Position numbers and translations under genes: made by a program
Shown: positions 32,906-41,285 of the stretch, one piece after another
How the letters are laid out: every line of letters starts with the position of its first letter
Position numbering within the stretch: the first letter of the stretch is position 1
Assembly: GCF_009733535.1 (NCBI RefSeq)
Contig: NZ_SMMI01000003.1
Location: 62,001 to 126,000 of the forward strand
Length of the DNA stretch: 64,000 nt
From: Sphingobacterium endophyticum
Lineage (GTDB): Bacteria > Bacteroidota > Bacteroidia > Sphingobacteriales > Sphingobacteriaceae
Reading direction: 5' to 3'
The notes under the pieces: model-generated
Told to the model about the DNA's origin: nothing
Seen by the model: the letters and a program-made list of their open reading frames with translations, nothing else
Database searches by the model: none

Positions 32906-34015
32906 TTATTTTAGGATTCTCTTCAGCAATTTGCTATAGGCAGTTGCAATTTTCTCCATTCCGAAATCATTGGGATGAGCATAATCTACAGTTGAGTTAT
33001 TGTCTAAGCCAATTTCCTTTTCAGTAAGCCAATATAAATTTTGATCTCCTTTTTGCTGCAGGCTTTTTACAGCCTTCTCCGCCACCTTGGAACGGCTTTG
33101 GTAATCCGCATTGGTTTTGAGGTTATAGACGGCAGGAACTTCGCTAGAGCTGTGTGCGGCGATGATTATTGGGGTATTTGGATGTACAGTTCGAATGGTC
33201 TTGACTGCATTATCAATCAGGTCAATTAATTTCTGTTCACCATTTTCACCTGCTATGGATAAATTTGGGATACAGTCAAGAATAAAAACTGATGCGTCTT
33301 GCTTATTGATCAAATCTAGGATAGGTTGCTCCAGACGGCCATTTCCACTAAAGGCAAGATTTATAACCTCTTGATTAAAATTTCTACCCATCCAATTGGT
33401 CCATCCTAATCCAGGTCTTGATGCACAGGCACCTTGTGCAATGGAAGTACCATAGATGACAATGGGCTTGGTTTTTTGATGGATGAATTCGATTTTCTCA
33501 CCTTTATCTGTTCCAATTTCCATCCATTGCACAGAATTGTAAAGCGGAAGATATAGACGGTAAATGAAATCCGGGTTTGAACCAAAATCTTCAAACACAT
33601 AAGATATGGTATCCTTAAAGCTATATTTACCATGCATCCAATTCCAGGTCTGAGAATTAGATTCCTTAGCATAGAGGTCAAGACCACTAACACCTGTTGT
33701 TGGCATATGGGGCATATTCAAGCTTCCTGAAACTTTATATCTGACGGTAAATGATTTGGACGGCGTTTTAAATTCTACATAGACACCAGCGCCATTTTGT
33801 CCAAGATCCCATACAGGTTTCCGGACTTGATCTTTTAGTTTTAAAGGCAGCCTAGCATATCCATCATCGGCATTCACTTCGCTTACACGACCTTCTAATG
33901 CTCCTTCTTGAAGAACATTCCTCCAGTCCAGTTCCTGGGCAGAAAGGAATAAGGTCGAGATACAAAAAAGAGAGCCCAAAAGGCTCTCTTTCCAATATTT
34001 AATTTTCTTAAACAT
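32906..34015 (-). CDS. secreted SGNH/GDSL-family hydrolase
   Basis: Exported protein of 369 residues with a signal peptide ending near FLSAQE. The N-terminal region (about 30-170) is a beta-sandwich of the SGNH_hydro_N type found in Bacteroidota esterases. The catalytic domain begins at VIYGTSIAQGACASRPGLGWTN (serine in GTS instead of GDS) and ends with the D-x-x-H pair in VDYAHPNDFGMEKIA. It is probably an acetyl- or acyl-esterase acting on polysaccharide in the periplasm. Its ATG overlaps the stop of the DUF1080 gene (TAATG). A complete intrinsic terminator lies within its first 17 codons. Confidence 0.85.
   Translation of the reverse strand: MFKKIKYWKESLLGSLFCISTLFLSAQELDWRNVLQEGALEGRVSEVNADDGYARLPLKLKDQVRKPVWDLGQNGAGVYVEFKTPSKSFTVRYKVSGSLNMPHMPTTGVSGLDLYAKESNSQTWNWMHGKYSFKDTISYVFEDFGSNPDFIYRLYLPLYNSVQWMEIGTDKGEKIEFIHQKTKPIVIYGTSIAQGACASRPGLGWTNWMGRNFNQEVINLAFSGNGRLEQPILDLINKQDASVFILDCIPNLSIAGENGEQKLIDLIDNAVKTIRTVHPNTPIIIAAHSSSEVPAVYNLKTNADYQSRSKVAEKAVKSLQQKGDQNLYWLTEKEIGLDNNSTVDYAHPNDFGMEKIATAYSKLLKRILK
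33965..33990 (-). terminator. terminator hairpin inside the start of the SGNH gene
   Basis: On the minus strand AAAGAGAGCC-TTTTG-GGCTCTCTTT forms a 10-bp stem with a T tract, encoded by codons about 9-17 of the SGNH reading frame. Its form is that of a factor-independent terminator, so transcription of the downstream part may depend on ribosome position. Confidence 0.7.
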
Positions 34016-34833
34016 TATAATTCTTTAACAGTGATATTTCTTAACCAAACATCATCTCCGTGATCTTGGAAGCCAATTACACCTGATTTTGATTTTCCAC
34101 CAACATTGTTTAACAATTCGAAAGCTAAAGGCCATTTTTCTTTGCTGAATTTACTAGCCTCTAATAATTGAGTCCATTCTGGAGTCCATAATTCGTATTC
34201 CACTACTTTTTCATCATTTTGGTAATGGGTTACTTTTCCTTTGTTCACCACGATTTTAGCTCTGTTCCACTCGCCTGCTGGGAAAGCATTTTGAGGTTTT
34301 GCAGGGATCATATCGTATAAAGAAGATGATTTACGGTTTCCATCGACGCCTTGTTTTGCATCAGGGTGGTTTTCATTATCCAGGAGCTGGAATTCCGGAC
34401 TTGAAATATAGATCGGTTGATCTTTAATTTCTTTAGCCAAGAAGAATACACCTGAGTTTCCAGCCTGAGAAATCTTCCATTCGAATTCTAATTCGAAGTT
34501 TTTGAAATCATGAGCAAAAATCAAGTCGCCACCTTCAGGGTTTTGAACACCTGCAGGAGCCTTGGAGAATTTCAATGTTCCATTATCAATAGCCCATTTA
34601 CTCGGTAAATGGTCTTTTGCATATCCTCTCCATCCATTTAATGAAGATCCATCAAATAATACGTAGGCACCAGCCGAATTCTTTTTAAAGTCTTTAAGGG
34701 ATACTTTAGGCAGTTCAAGTACTTCATAGGCAGGAACATCAGCTCCTTTAGGCGACGCTGCATTTTTTGTTGCACATGAAGCAACTGTCAGTCCGATTGC
34801 ACCTACTAATACATACATAAAGTTTCTTTTCAT
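34015..34833 (-). CDS. DUF1080 (3-keto-disaccharide hydrolase-like) lipoprotein
   Basis: Lipoprotein of 272 residues, lipidated at C20 (GLTVASCATK). The DUF1080 concanavalin-like fold is clear: VLFDGSSLNGWRG, WAIDNGTLKFSKA, GDLIFAHDFKNFELEFEWKISQAGNSGVFFLAKE, YISSPEFQLLDNENHPDA and NRAKIVVNKGKVTHYQND. Members hydrolyse 3-keto sugars or bind glycans at the cell surface. It is the first gene of a pair with the SGNH hydrolase (overlapping TAATG), and a TonB receptor lies upstream. The group may handle an acylated sugar polymer; this is inference. Confidence 0.9.
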   Translation of the reverse strand: MKRNFMYVLVGAIGLTVASCATKNAASPKGADVPAYEVLELPKVSLKDFKKNSAGAYVLFDGSSLNGWRGYAKDHLPSKWAIDNGTLKFSKAPAGVQNPEGGDLIFAHDFKNFELEFEWKISQAGNSGVFFLAKEIKDQPIYISSPEFQLLDNENHPDAKQGVDGNRKSSSLYDMIPAKPQNAFPAGEWNRAKIVVNKGKVTHYQNDEKVVEYELWTPEWTQLLEASKFSKEKWPLAFELLNNVGGKSKSGVIGFQDHGDDVWLRNITVKEL

Positions 34834-34891
34834 AGTATAAAGTTGATTAAGTGAAAGTCTAATTTAAATATTCTTATCGTAATATCAAGTA

Positions 34892-37384
34892 TTAAAATTG
34901 TTGTCCGCCCATATCTTCCATCTCAGGCCCTTGCTCTTCGCGTTTATTTTTACCTAAGTTCTGGATTCCGAAACGGTAAGTAAATGATAAAGTAACCATC
35001 CTACGCATCCATCTATGCGAAAACTGCATTTCCCTATTTGGTAAATAATTATGCATCTGGAATTTACGGGTATTAAATGCATCACGCACATTCAGCATAA
35101 AACTACCTCTATTCTTTAAAACATCTTTTTTCAACGCCACATCAACACCCTGCATAGGTTTCATTTCTCCCTGCATGGTCTTCATTCCACTTCTATAATC
35201 ACCTCTAACCTGTGCAGAAAATGTCGGTGTAAATTTTACATTCGTGGTTAGATTTGCATTCCAGTTGAAGGACTCTCTTCCTACCAATCCCAATCCATCT
35301 TTTGGATGGAAGGTGATATGTGATAGATTGGCATTACCTGTAACATCCCACCATTTGGTCAGATTAACTTTGGTAATTAATTCGAATCCCATTGCATCTA
35401 AGTCGGACGCATTCTCCCACTTCATGTAAGTGACATTTGTTCTGTCACCTACGATATCGGCAATTAGGCTTTCATCGTAAATGACAGGCTGTGTCTGATC
35501 GTTTACGCGACGATAAAATACCGAAGATATAAAGTTCCATTTATCATAGAATTTTGAAAAGCTCAATTCCGTGGCATGTATATCCTCAGGCAACAGATTT
35601 GGATTACCCTGACGGTAATTCTGCACGTCTGACACATCAATAAATGGATTTACCTGCCATCCACGAGGACGTTGAACACGTCTTGAATAGCTTAGCTGAA
35701 CCTTATCGCCTTGTCCTTTGCCAACAGCATAGCTTAAAAATACGCTTGGATAAAGTCTAAAATAATCTAATTTACCTTGATCATTTTTGATTATCGATGG
35801 ATTTTCTAAATCATGTGACAATATGTTTGTATTAAGATTAGCTTGTTCAGCACGTAAACCTAATTGAACACCTAACTTTTCTGTCAACTGTCTTTGATAA
35901 TTCGTATAAAGTGCATGGACCGTGCTTTTCATATCAAAATCGTTTGTGATTCGATAATCTGGCAAAAACTGTTGTGTCAAAGAATCCAATTCTTCTGAAT
36001 ATTGGCTTTCATCAGAATACCTTAGAATGCTGCGGTAACCAGCTTCGAATTTATGGTTTTCGCCTAATGGCAATACATAATCCAATTGCATGTTCCAGTT
36101 CTTTCCTGATTCTGATGTGTTGTTCACACGTTTTAAGTCTGCATTTCCATTGGCGAATGTTTGGTGGAAATCGTTCACACCATCTTCAGTATCATAACCA
36201 AAAGATACATTGGCTGTTAATTCTTCACCTTCGCGTTTTAATGTTCTTTTAAAGTCCAATTGTGCATCGACACCAAAGTCATCTTCATTTTGCAATGAAT
36301 TACGGAAACTTGACGTTCCTAATCCGGGGACATTCCAGTATTCATAGTTGATATCGTTTCCACGTTCGTTATCACGTAAGCTAAAATTCGTTGTAAGACT
36401 TAGCGAGGTCTTGTCATTCATGTAATAATCCGTACCGAATCGAATCGTATGATTATATCCTAATCGTTTACTTTCTTCGATACTTTTGGTTCTAGGACTT
36501 AGGTCAGTAATAACACCATTGATATAATCGGTATTATCAGAGAATCCATTTCCTAGGCTATTTCTTCTGCTGAAGTTATAGTTACCAAAGTAGTTCATTT
36601 TACCATCTCTATAATTTAAGGTCACTCCGGCATTGGCATTTTCATAAGATCCGCCCGAAGCGTTTACTGAGCCATTCAATCCTAGTCGGGCATTCTTTTT
36701 AAGGATAATATTGATAATACCGGACTGTCCTTCTGCATCGTATTTTGCAGAGGGATTGGTAATGATCTCTACTTTTGCAATTGCATCTGCAGGCAATGAT
36801 TGCAGAAATGAATTGATATCTGACCCAGCCATAGCAGATTCCTTGCCGTCTACTAAGAATCTGACGTTACTCGACCCCCTCAAGCTGATGCTACCATCAG
36901 ATTCGAGTTGTAAAGTGGGAACATTGCCAAGAAGGTCTTGAGCGGATCCTCCTACACTGACCATACTTTGGGAAACATCGAAAACTTTTTTATCGATACC
37001 TATTTGTAGGTCAGGCAATTTTCCTTGCACAACGACCTCAGAGATCAGTTCTCCAGCTTCTTCAAGTGGGATGGTGCCTAGGTCAATATTCTTGCCAGGA
37101 GAAACCACGAAGTTGTTTCGTGTATATGTTTTAAATCCGATATAGGTAACTTGAAGATTATAGGTTCCTGGATCAACACTTTCAATTACAAAATTTCCGT
37201 TTGATCCTGTTTGGTTACCTCTGATATAGGCATTATTAACAGTTGATAAAAGACTTACGCTAGCACCTATTGCTGATTTTGAGCTGTCTTGTTCAATAAT
37301 CCGACCTTTAATATTTACGGATTGGGCTAATAAAATAAATGGGAATAATAAAAATAAACTACTGAGGGTTTTCTTAAATAGCAT
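34892..37384 (-). CDS. TonB-dependent outer-membrane receptor (OMP_b-brl_3 type)
   Basis: Outer-membrane protein of 830 residues: signal peptide (cut near LLAQS), carboxypeptidase-regulatory-like domain (NIKGRIIEQDSSKSAIGASVSLL to about residue 110), and a plug with VSVGGSAQDLLGNVPTLQLESDGSISLRGSSNVRFLVDGKES and KVEIITNPSAKYDAEGQSGIINIILKKNA. The barrel ends in TLSFTYRFGIQNLG with an acidic tail (EEQGPEMEDMGGQQF). The substrate is unknown. It is of the same architecture as the receptor at 17520 but clearly a different paralogue. It precedes the DUF1080/SGNH pair by about 60 bases and may be co-transcribed with it. Confidence 0.88.
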   Translation of the reverse strand: MLFKKTLSSLFLLFPFILLAQSVNIKGRIIEQDSSKSAIGASVSLLSTVNNAYIRGNQTGSNGNFVIESVDPGTYNLQVTYIGFKTYTRNNFVVSPGKNIDLGTIPLEEAGELISEVVVQGKLPDLQIGIDKKVFDVSQSMVSVGGSAQDLLGNVPTLQLESDGSISLRGSSNVRFLVDGKESAMAGSDINSFLQSLPADAIAKVEIITNPSAKYDAEGQSGIINIILKKNARLGLNGSVNASGGSYENANAGVTLNYRDGKMNYFGNYNFSRRNSLGNGFSDNTDYINGVITDLSPRTKSIEESKRLGYNHTIRFGTDYYMNDKTSLSLTTNFSLRDNERGNDINYEYWNVPGLGTSSFRNSLQNEDDFGVDAQLDFKRTLKREGEELTANVSFGYDTEDGVNDFHQTFANGNADLKRVNNTSESGKNWNMQLDYVLPLGENHKFEAGYRSILRYSDESQYSEELDSLTQQFLPDYRITNDFDMKSTVHALYTNYQRQLTEKLGVQLGLRAEQANLNTNILSHDLENPSIIKNDQGKLDYFRLYPSVFLSYAVGKGQGDKVQLSYSRRVQRPRGWQVNPFIDVSDVQNYRQGNPNLLPEDIHATELSFSKFYDKWNFISSVFYRRVNDQTQPVIYDESLIADIVGDRTNVTYMKWENASDLDAMGFELITKVNLTKWWDVTGNANLSHITFHPKDGLGLVGRESFNWNANLTTNVKFTPTFSAQVRGDYRSGMKTMQGEMKPMQGVDVALKKDVLKNRGSFMLNVRDAFNTRKFQMHNYLPNREMQFSHRWMRRMVTLSFTYRFGIQNLGKNKREEQGPEMEDMGGQQF

Positions 37385-37470
37385 TGTGGTCTTCCATTAG
37401 TGATTCAAGGCACAAATTTGCATATAAAAACATACAATAAAATCATCGTAACTGCATTATTACGAGGTTT

Positions 37471-37752
37471 TTACTCTACGGAGACAGTCAATCCCTCAGT
37501 TTTTAGGATTTTTCTATACACTTCCACTTCAGTGAAAGAGCCTTCTAAAATTGTACATTTCCCTTTGGTATGAACGGTCCAAGCAATTCTGGCGGCTTCT
37601 GTTTCGGAGTATTGTAGGTAGTGCATGAGGCAATGAATGACATGATCAAAGGTATTGAAATCATCGTTCCACAAAATCAACTTGTTAGAATCCTTGGTTA
37701 CAGCAAGGATTTCTTCCAGGGTAAATGTTTCTTGTTCAACTTCAACGCTCAT
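37471..37752 (-). CDS. clpS: ATP-dependent Clp protease adaptor ClpS
   Basis: Adaptor of 93 residues with the ClpS core LILWNDDFNTFDHVIHCLMHYLQYSETEAARIAWTVHTKGKCTILEGSFTEVEVYRKILKTEGLTV. The N-D-D (substrate pocket) and H-x-x-G-K-C elements are present. ClpS delivers N-degron substrates to ClpAP/ClpCP. The N-terminal 20 residues are the flexible extension. It is divergent from the FabH-like gene and not part of an operon here. The C113-like cysteine in GKC is common in this phylum. Confidence 0.93.
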   Translation of the reverse strand: MSVEVEQETFTLEEILAVTKDSNKLILWNDDFNTFDHVIHCLMHYLQYSETEAARIAWTVHTKGKCTILEGSFTEVEVYRKILKTEGLTVSVE

Positions 37753-37820
37753 AGAGCAAAAATAGCTTATTTTTCAAATAAATCAGTATTTTAGCTGAAT
37801 TGTTTATTAAAGTTAGACCT

Positions 37821-38870
37821 ATGTTTCAATCAAAAATTGCTGGTTTGGGATACTATGTTCCAAAGAACGTATATACGAATAATGACCTTACACGATTTAT
37901 GGACACGAGTGATGAGTGGATTCAAGAGCGTACAGGGATCAAGGAGCGCAGATATGCCAATAGGATTGGAGAAACAACAACAAGTATGGCTGTTGAGGCC
38001 TCCAAAATAGCGATAGAAAGAGCAAATACGACAGCTGAGGAGATAGATTTTGTCATTTTCGCAACCTTATCTCCGGATTATTATTTTCCAGGCTGTGGAG
38101 TTTTATTGCAACGAGAGATGGGGATGAAAGAAATTGGGGCATTGGATGTAAGAAATCAATGTTCGGGGTTTGTTTATGCCTTATCCATTGCAGATCAATT
38201 CATCAAAACCGGGATGTATAAGAACATTTTAGTTGTAGGATCTGAGAAGCATTCATTTGCTTTGGACTTTTCCACAAGAGGTCGTGCGGTTTCCGTAATT
38301 TTTGGGGATGGTGCCGGAGCGGTTGTTCTACAGCCTACATCAGAAGAAGGCAAAGGAATCTTAAGTACACATTTACATTCTGATGGTTCTGAAGCAGAGA
38401 AATTAGCCATGTATTATCCCGGTGCTTCTGCAGGCTATTATTTAGGGGAGAACATGCCCGAATGGCCGAATGTAGAGTTAGGAGAAATGTTGATGACCAA
38501 GGAAATGTTAGAGGACGGATCTGCATTTCCGTATATGGACGGACAGGCAGTATTTAAAAAAGCCGTTGTAAAATTCCCTGAAGTTATTGGGGAGGCATTA
38601 GCAAAGAATAATCTGAAGACGACAGATATCGACATGTTGATTCCACATCAAGCGAATCTTAGAATTTCACAATTTGTGCAGAAAACACTGGGATTATCCG
38701 ATGACAAGGTATTCAACAATATCCAAAAATATGGAAACACCACAGCTGCATCCGTACCTATTGCACTATGTGAAGCCTGGGAAGAAGGACGTATAAAGGA
38801 TGGAGAGTTGGTTTGTCTTGCTGCATTTGGAGCAGGGTTTACCTGGGGATCAGCTTTAATACGTTGGTAA
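37821..38870 (+). CDS. fabH: 3-oxoacyl-ACP synthase III family protein
   Basis: Thiolase-fold enzyme of 349 residues, start at the ATG 37821. The catalytic triad is visible: C114 in DVRNQCSGFVYAL, histidine in IPHQANLRISQF and asparagine in KYGNTTAASVPIAL. The opening SKIAGLGYYVPKNVYTNNDL and W-I-Q-E-R-T-G-I motif are FabH-like. The enzyme starts fatty-acid or related chains by condensing an acyl-CoA with malonyl-ACP. An insertion around residues 205-245 (ASAGYYLGENMPEWPNVELGEM) is longer than in E. coli FabH, so it may be a specialised paralogue. The gene stands alone before a terminator. Confidence 0.82.
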   Translation: MFQSKIAGLGYYVPKNVYTNNDLTRFMDTSDEWIQERTGIKERRYANRIGETTTSMAVEASKIAIERANTTAEEIDFVIFATLSPDYYFPGCGVLLQREMGMKEIGALDVRNQCSGFVYALSIADQFIKTGMYKNILVVGSEKHSFALDFSTRGRAVSVIFGDGAGAVVLQPTSEEGKGILSTHLHSDGSEAEKLAMYYPGASAGYYLGENMPEWPNVELGEMLMTKEMLEDGSAFPYMDGQAVFKKAVVKFPEVIGEALAKNNLKTTDIDMLIPHQANLRISQFVQKTLGLSDDKVFNNIQKYGNTTAASVPIALCEAWEEGRIKDGELVCLAAFGAGFTWGSALIRW

Positions 38871-38882
38871 AAATAAAGAAAG

Positions 38883-38912
38883 AACGGGTTCAGAAATTCT
38901 GAACCCGTTTTT
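38883..38912 (+). terminator. fabH terminator
   Basis: AACGGGTTCAGAA and TTCTGAACCCGTT form a long perfect stem followed by TTTT. Confidence 0.88.
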
Positions 38913-38921
38913 ATATAGTCG

Positions 38922-39623
38922 TTAATTTAATTGTTCCTCTTTAAGTTTTTCGGAATCCTTAAAAGAATTCACTTGCAATTTTTCAGAAGATTTAACCCCT
39001 TTCTTTTTAGTGAACCCGGAGCCGAATATGACATCCCAAATTGCTGAACTGACTCCGAATCCTCTTTCAGGTTCAGAATAATGGTGCAGCATGTGGTGAT
39101 CTTTTATCCTTTTAAATAGGCCAGATTTAAAGTTAGCATGATGCATAGCATAATGACATTCATCGTAGATTAGGTAGCCCAATAGGAATCCTGAGAAAAA
39201 TGCCGCTAAAGTATATTGTGAAAAGAATATACTAAAGATAAAATAAATGATGGTTGCCATTGGAATACTTGCAGATAGAGGCATAACTAAACGAAGTCTA
39301 TCTTTAGGATAATCATGATGAACACCATGGAAGATAAAGTGAATCCGTTGCCCGAATTTTGAGGTTGGTTCATAATGAAAAACCCAACGATGCAGGATAT
39401 ACTCTGCTAAGGTCCAAAACAATAAACCAAAGAAATAATACATCAGTACTGTAGCAACTGACAGTTCACCAGGTACAAGAGCTTTCCAGATAAAATAGAT
39501 CTTAACGGGGATCCAAAATATGATGGGAACCGAATAATGAACCTTCGTTAATGATTCCAGGAAATCATTCTTAAACATCCTTGAAGATTCGGTCGAATTA
39601 GAAACATATAACTTCTTTGCCAT
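38922..39623 (-). CDS. fatty acid hydroxylase / sterol desaturase family protein
   Basis: Membrane di-iron hydroxylase of 233 residues. The histidine clusters are in order: HRWVFHYEP, HFIFHGVHHDYP, HYAMHHANF and HHMLHHYSEPERGFGVSS. Four hydrophobic helices lie between them. The closest functional pattern is the FA2H/Scs7-type fatty acid alpha-hydroxylase without the cytochrome b5 domain. In Sphingobacterium-like bacteria this would 2-hydroxylate the acyl chains of sphingolipids; this is inference from the phylum. The C-terminus is a charged, non-conserved tail (KKKGVKSSEKLQVNSFKDSEKLKEEQLN). Confidence 0.85.
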   Translation of the reverse strand: MAKKLYVSNSTESSRMFKNDFLESLTKVHYSVPIIFWIPVKIYFIWKALVPGELSVATVLMYYFFGLLFWTLAEYILHRWVFHYEPTSKFGQRIHFIFHGVHHDYPKDRLRLVMPLSASIPMATIIYFIFSIFFSQYTLAAFFSGFLLGYLIYDECHYAMHHANFKSGLFKRIKDHHMLHHYSEPERGFGVSSAIWDVIFGSGFTKKKGVKSSEKLQVNSFKDSEKLKEEQLN

Positions 39624-39979
39624 ATCCTACAAAATTTCATATACACTCTGAGTTAACAATCTTAACCCATAAACATCCACATTGGTCGTTATTGAACAGT
39701 ACAAATTTAAAAATTTGCTAATCAGAGCAAATAAAAAACTAATATTTTGACAATAATACGATAATAGTCAAAAATACAGCTCTAAAATCTTGGCTTTCAG
39801 CCCCTGATATTTAAGATTACTTTATATACGTATGAACAATAGTGATATGGAATGGTTTTTTTAAGACTGGTTTATACCCTTTTCGAACGACAATCAAAAA
39901 ATAAAATTTTATCTATATTTATATTGCGCTAGTTTTAAGATTTAACTGAATAAAATTTACCATAAATCACACTAAAAAT
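39624..39979. other. intergenic region with the hydroxylase promoter
   Basis: No gene in these 356 bases. The minus-strand promoter is at 39702-39731. The remainder is A/T-rich; no strong repeat was noticed. Confidence 0.5.
39702..39731 (-). promoter_or_regulatory. promoter of the fatty acid hydroxylase gene
   Basis: On the minus strand TTTG (39731-39728), an 18-base spacer and TAAATTTG (39709-39702) match the Bacteroidota consensus, about 80 bases upstream of the ATG. Confidence 0.7.
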
Positions 39980-40279
39980 ATGTCGGAGGATCTTCAATTA
40001 ATTGTTATATATGGATCAGCTTTATTTCTTATTTATGGATTAATCATTTGGATATCGATTAGGAAAAAGCAAGGAATAGCACCCTATATAGTTTGTTTAG
40101 CATTAAACATCATTACTTTTCTAATCTTTTTGAATATAATTTCTCAGCCGGTCAATGATCCACAGGGAGGAATGGGCTTAGGGCTGTTATTAATAGTATT
40201 TGGGATATGTTATGTTAGCTTTCCCATAATAGCATTGATAATCTTTATAGTTAGGCAGTTAAGAAGAAAAAAAGCATAA
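39980..40279 (+). CDS. hypothetical small membrane protein (99 aa)
   Basis: Small inner-membrane protein with three hydrophobic helices (about 8-27, 35-53 and 66-91) and a basic C-terminus (RQLRRKKA). The loop after helix two contains SQPVNDPQGGMGLG. I do not recognise a family. The protein is flanked by unrelated genes; a perfect palindromic terminator begins at its stop codon. Confidence 0.6.
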   Translation: MSEDLQLIVIYGSALFLIYGLIIWISIRKKQGIAPYIVCLALNIITFLIFLNIISQPVNDPQGGMGLGLLLIVFGICYVSFPIIALIIFIVRQLRRKKA

Positions 40280-40280
40280 A

Positions 40281-40306
40281 AAAGCCATCACAATTGTGAT
40301 GGCTTT
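40281..40306. terminator. bidirectional terminator (atp operon end)
   Basis: AAAGCCATCACAA and TTGTGATGGCTTT form a perfect 26-base palindrome between the small membrane protein gene and atpG. Confidence 0.85.
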
Positions 40307-40330
40307 CCCTATACAAATTATAATTTTTTC

Positions 40331-41212
40331 TTAGCTATTTGAAAGTGCAGCAGCACCAGAAACAATTTCTGTTAACTCGGTAGTGATAGCTGCTTGACGC
40401 GCTTGGTTGTACGACAATTTCAATTGACGTAACAGGTCGCCTGCATTTTCTGTTGCTTTATCCATCGCTGTCATACGAGCTCCATGCTCGGAAGCATGCG
40501 AGTCTAATACCGCTTTGTATAACTGAATCTTGATTGCTTTAGGAATAAGCTCTTCGATGATTTTTTCTTTTGAAGGCTCGATGATGTAGTCCAATTCAGC
40601 AACATCCTTATCTTCTTTATTATCTGGCAAAAGAGGTAAAATCTGCTCAGAAGTTAAGATTTGAACTGCTGCATTACGGAATTGGTTATAAACTACTTCA
40701 ACACGGTCGATGTTACCTTCTTTAAACTGATCCATTACATATTGGGTAATTTTAGAAACGTTCTCAAAATCTAAATTATTGAACAATTCGTTGTTATTAC
40801 CGATTACGTTGAATTCGCGTTTACTGAAGAAATCCTGACCTCTTTTACCGATAGCAATAATGCTTACATCACCTCTTGCGAATTGATCAGCATATTTTGT
40901 TGCAATCAAGTTATTTGCAGTTTTAATGGCATTAGCATTGAAGGCACCCGCCAATCCTCTGTTTGAGGTAACCACAATGATCAATACCTTTGTAGGGATA
41001 CGATCCTGTGTGTACGGCGAATCATTACCTTCTACAGAAGCTGAAACTTGAGCGAGGATCTCTCTCAACTTAGTCGCATAAGGACGCAATTGAATGATAG
41101 CATTGGTCGCACGCTTCAACTTCGCTGCAGAAACCATCTTCATTGCTTTGGTAATCTGTTGCGTAGAGCTAACGGAGGTAATACGATTTCTAACTTCTTT
41201 TAAGTTTGCCAT
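40331..41212 (-). CDS. atpG: ATP synthase F1 subunit gamma
   Basis: Central rotor stalk subunit of 293 residues. The N-terminal helix MANLKEVRNRITSVSSTQQITKAMKMVSAAKLKRA and the C-terminal helix ASEHGARMTAMDKATENAGDLLRQLKLSYNQARQAAITTELTEIVSGAAAL are the conserved coiled-coil ends that enter the alpha-beta hexamer; the central domain is Rossmann-like. It is the last gene of the atp operon. The gap to atpA (72 bases) contains an inverted AGACA/TGTCT spacer repeat. Confidence 0.97.
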   Translation of the reverse strand: MANLKEVRNRITSVSSTQQITKAMKMVSAAKLKRATNAIIQLRPYATKLREILAQVSASVEGNDSPYTQDRIPTKVLIIVVTSNRGLAGAFNANAIKTANNLIATKYADQFARGDVSIIAIGKRGQDFFSKREFNVIGNNNELFNNLDFENVSKITQYVMDQFKEGNIDRVEVVYNQFRNAAVQILTSEQILPLLPDNKEDKDVAELDYIIEPSKEKIIEELIPKAIKIQLYKAVLDSHASEHGARMTAMDKATENAGDLLRQLKLSYNQARQAAITTELTEIVSGAAALSNS

Positions 41213-41229
41213 AATTTCTTTCTAGAAAA

Positions 41230-41285
41230 GAGACATTAGACAACAGTATTTGAGAAAATCTGTTGTCCAACATCTATTGTCTAAT
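41230..41285. repeat. AGACA/TGTCT spacer repeat between atpA and atpG
   Basis: ATTAGACAA (41235-41243) pairs with TTGTCTAAT (41277-41285) and GACAACAG (41239-41246) with CTGTTGTC (41260-41267), giving alternative hairpins from related units. Similar units occur at 52100-52167. In the middle of an operon this could modulate atpG or mRNA processing. Confidence 0.55.
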
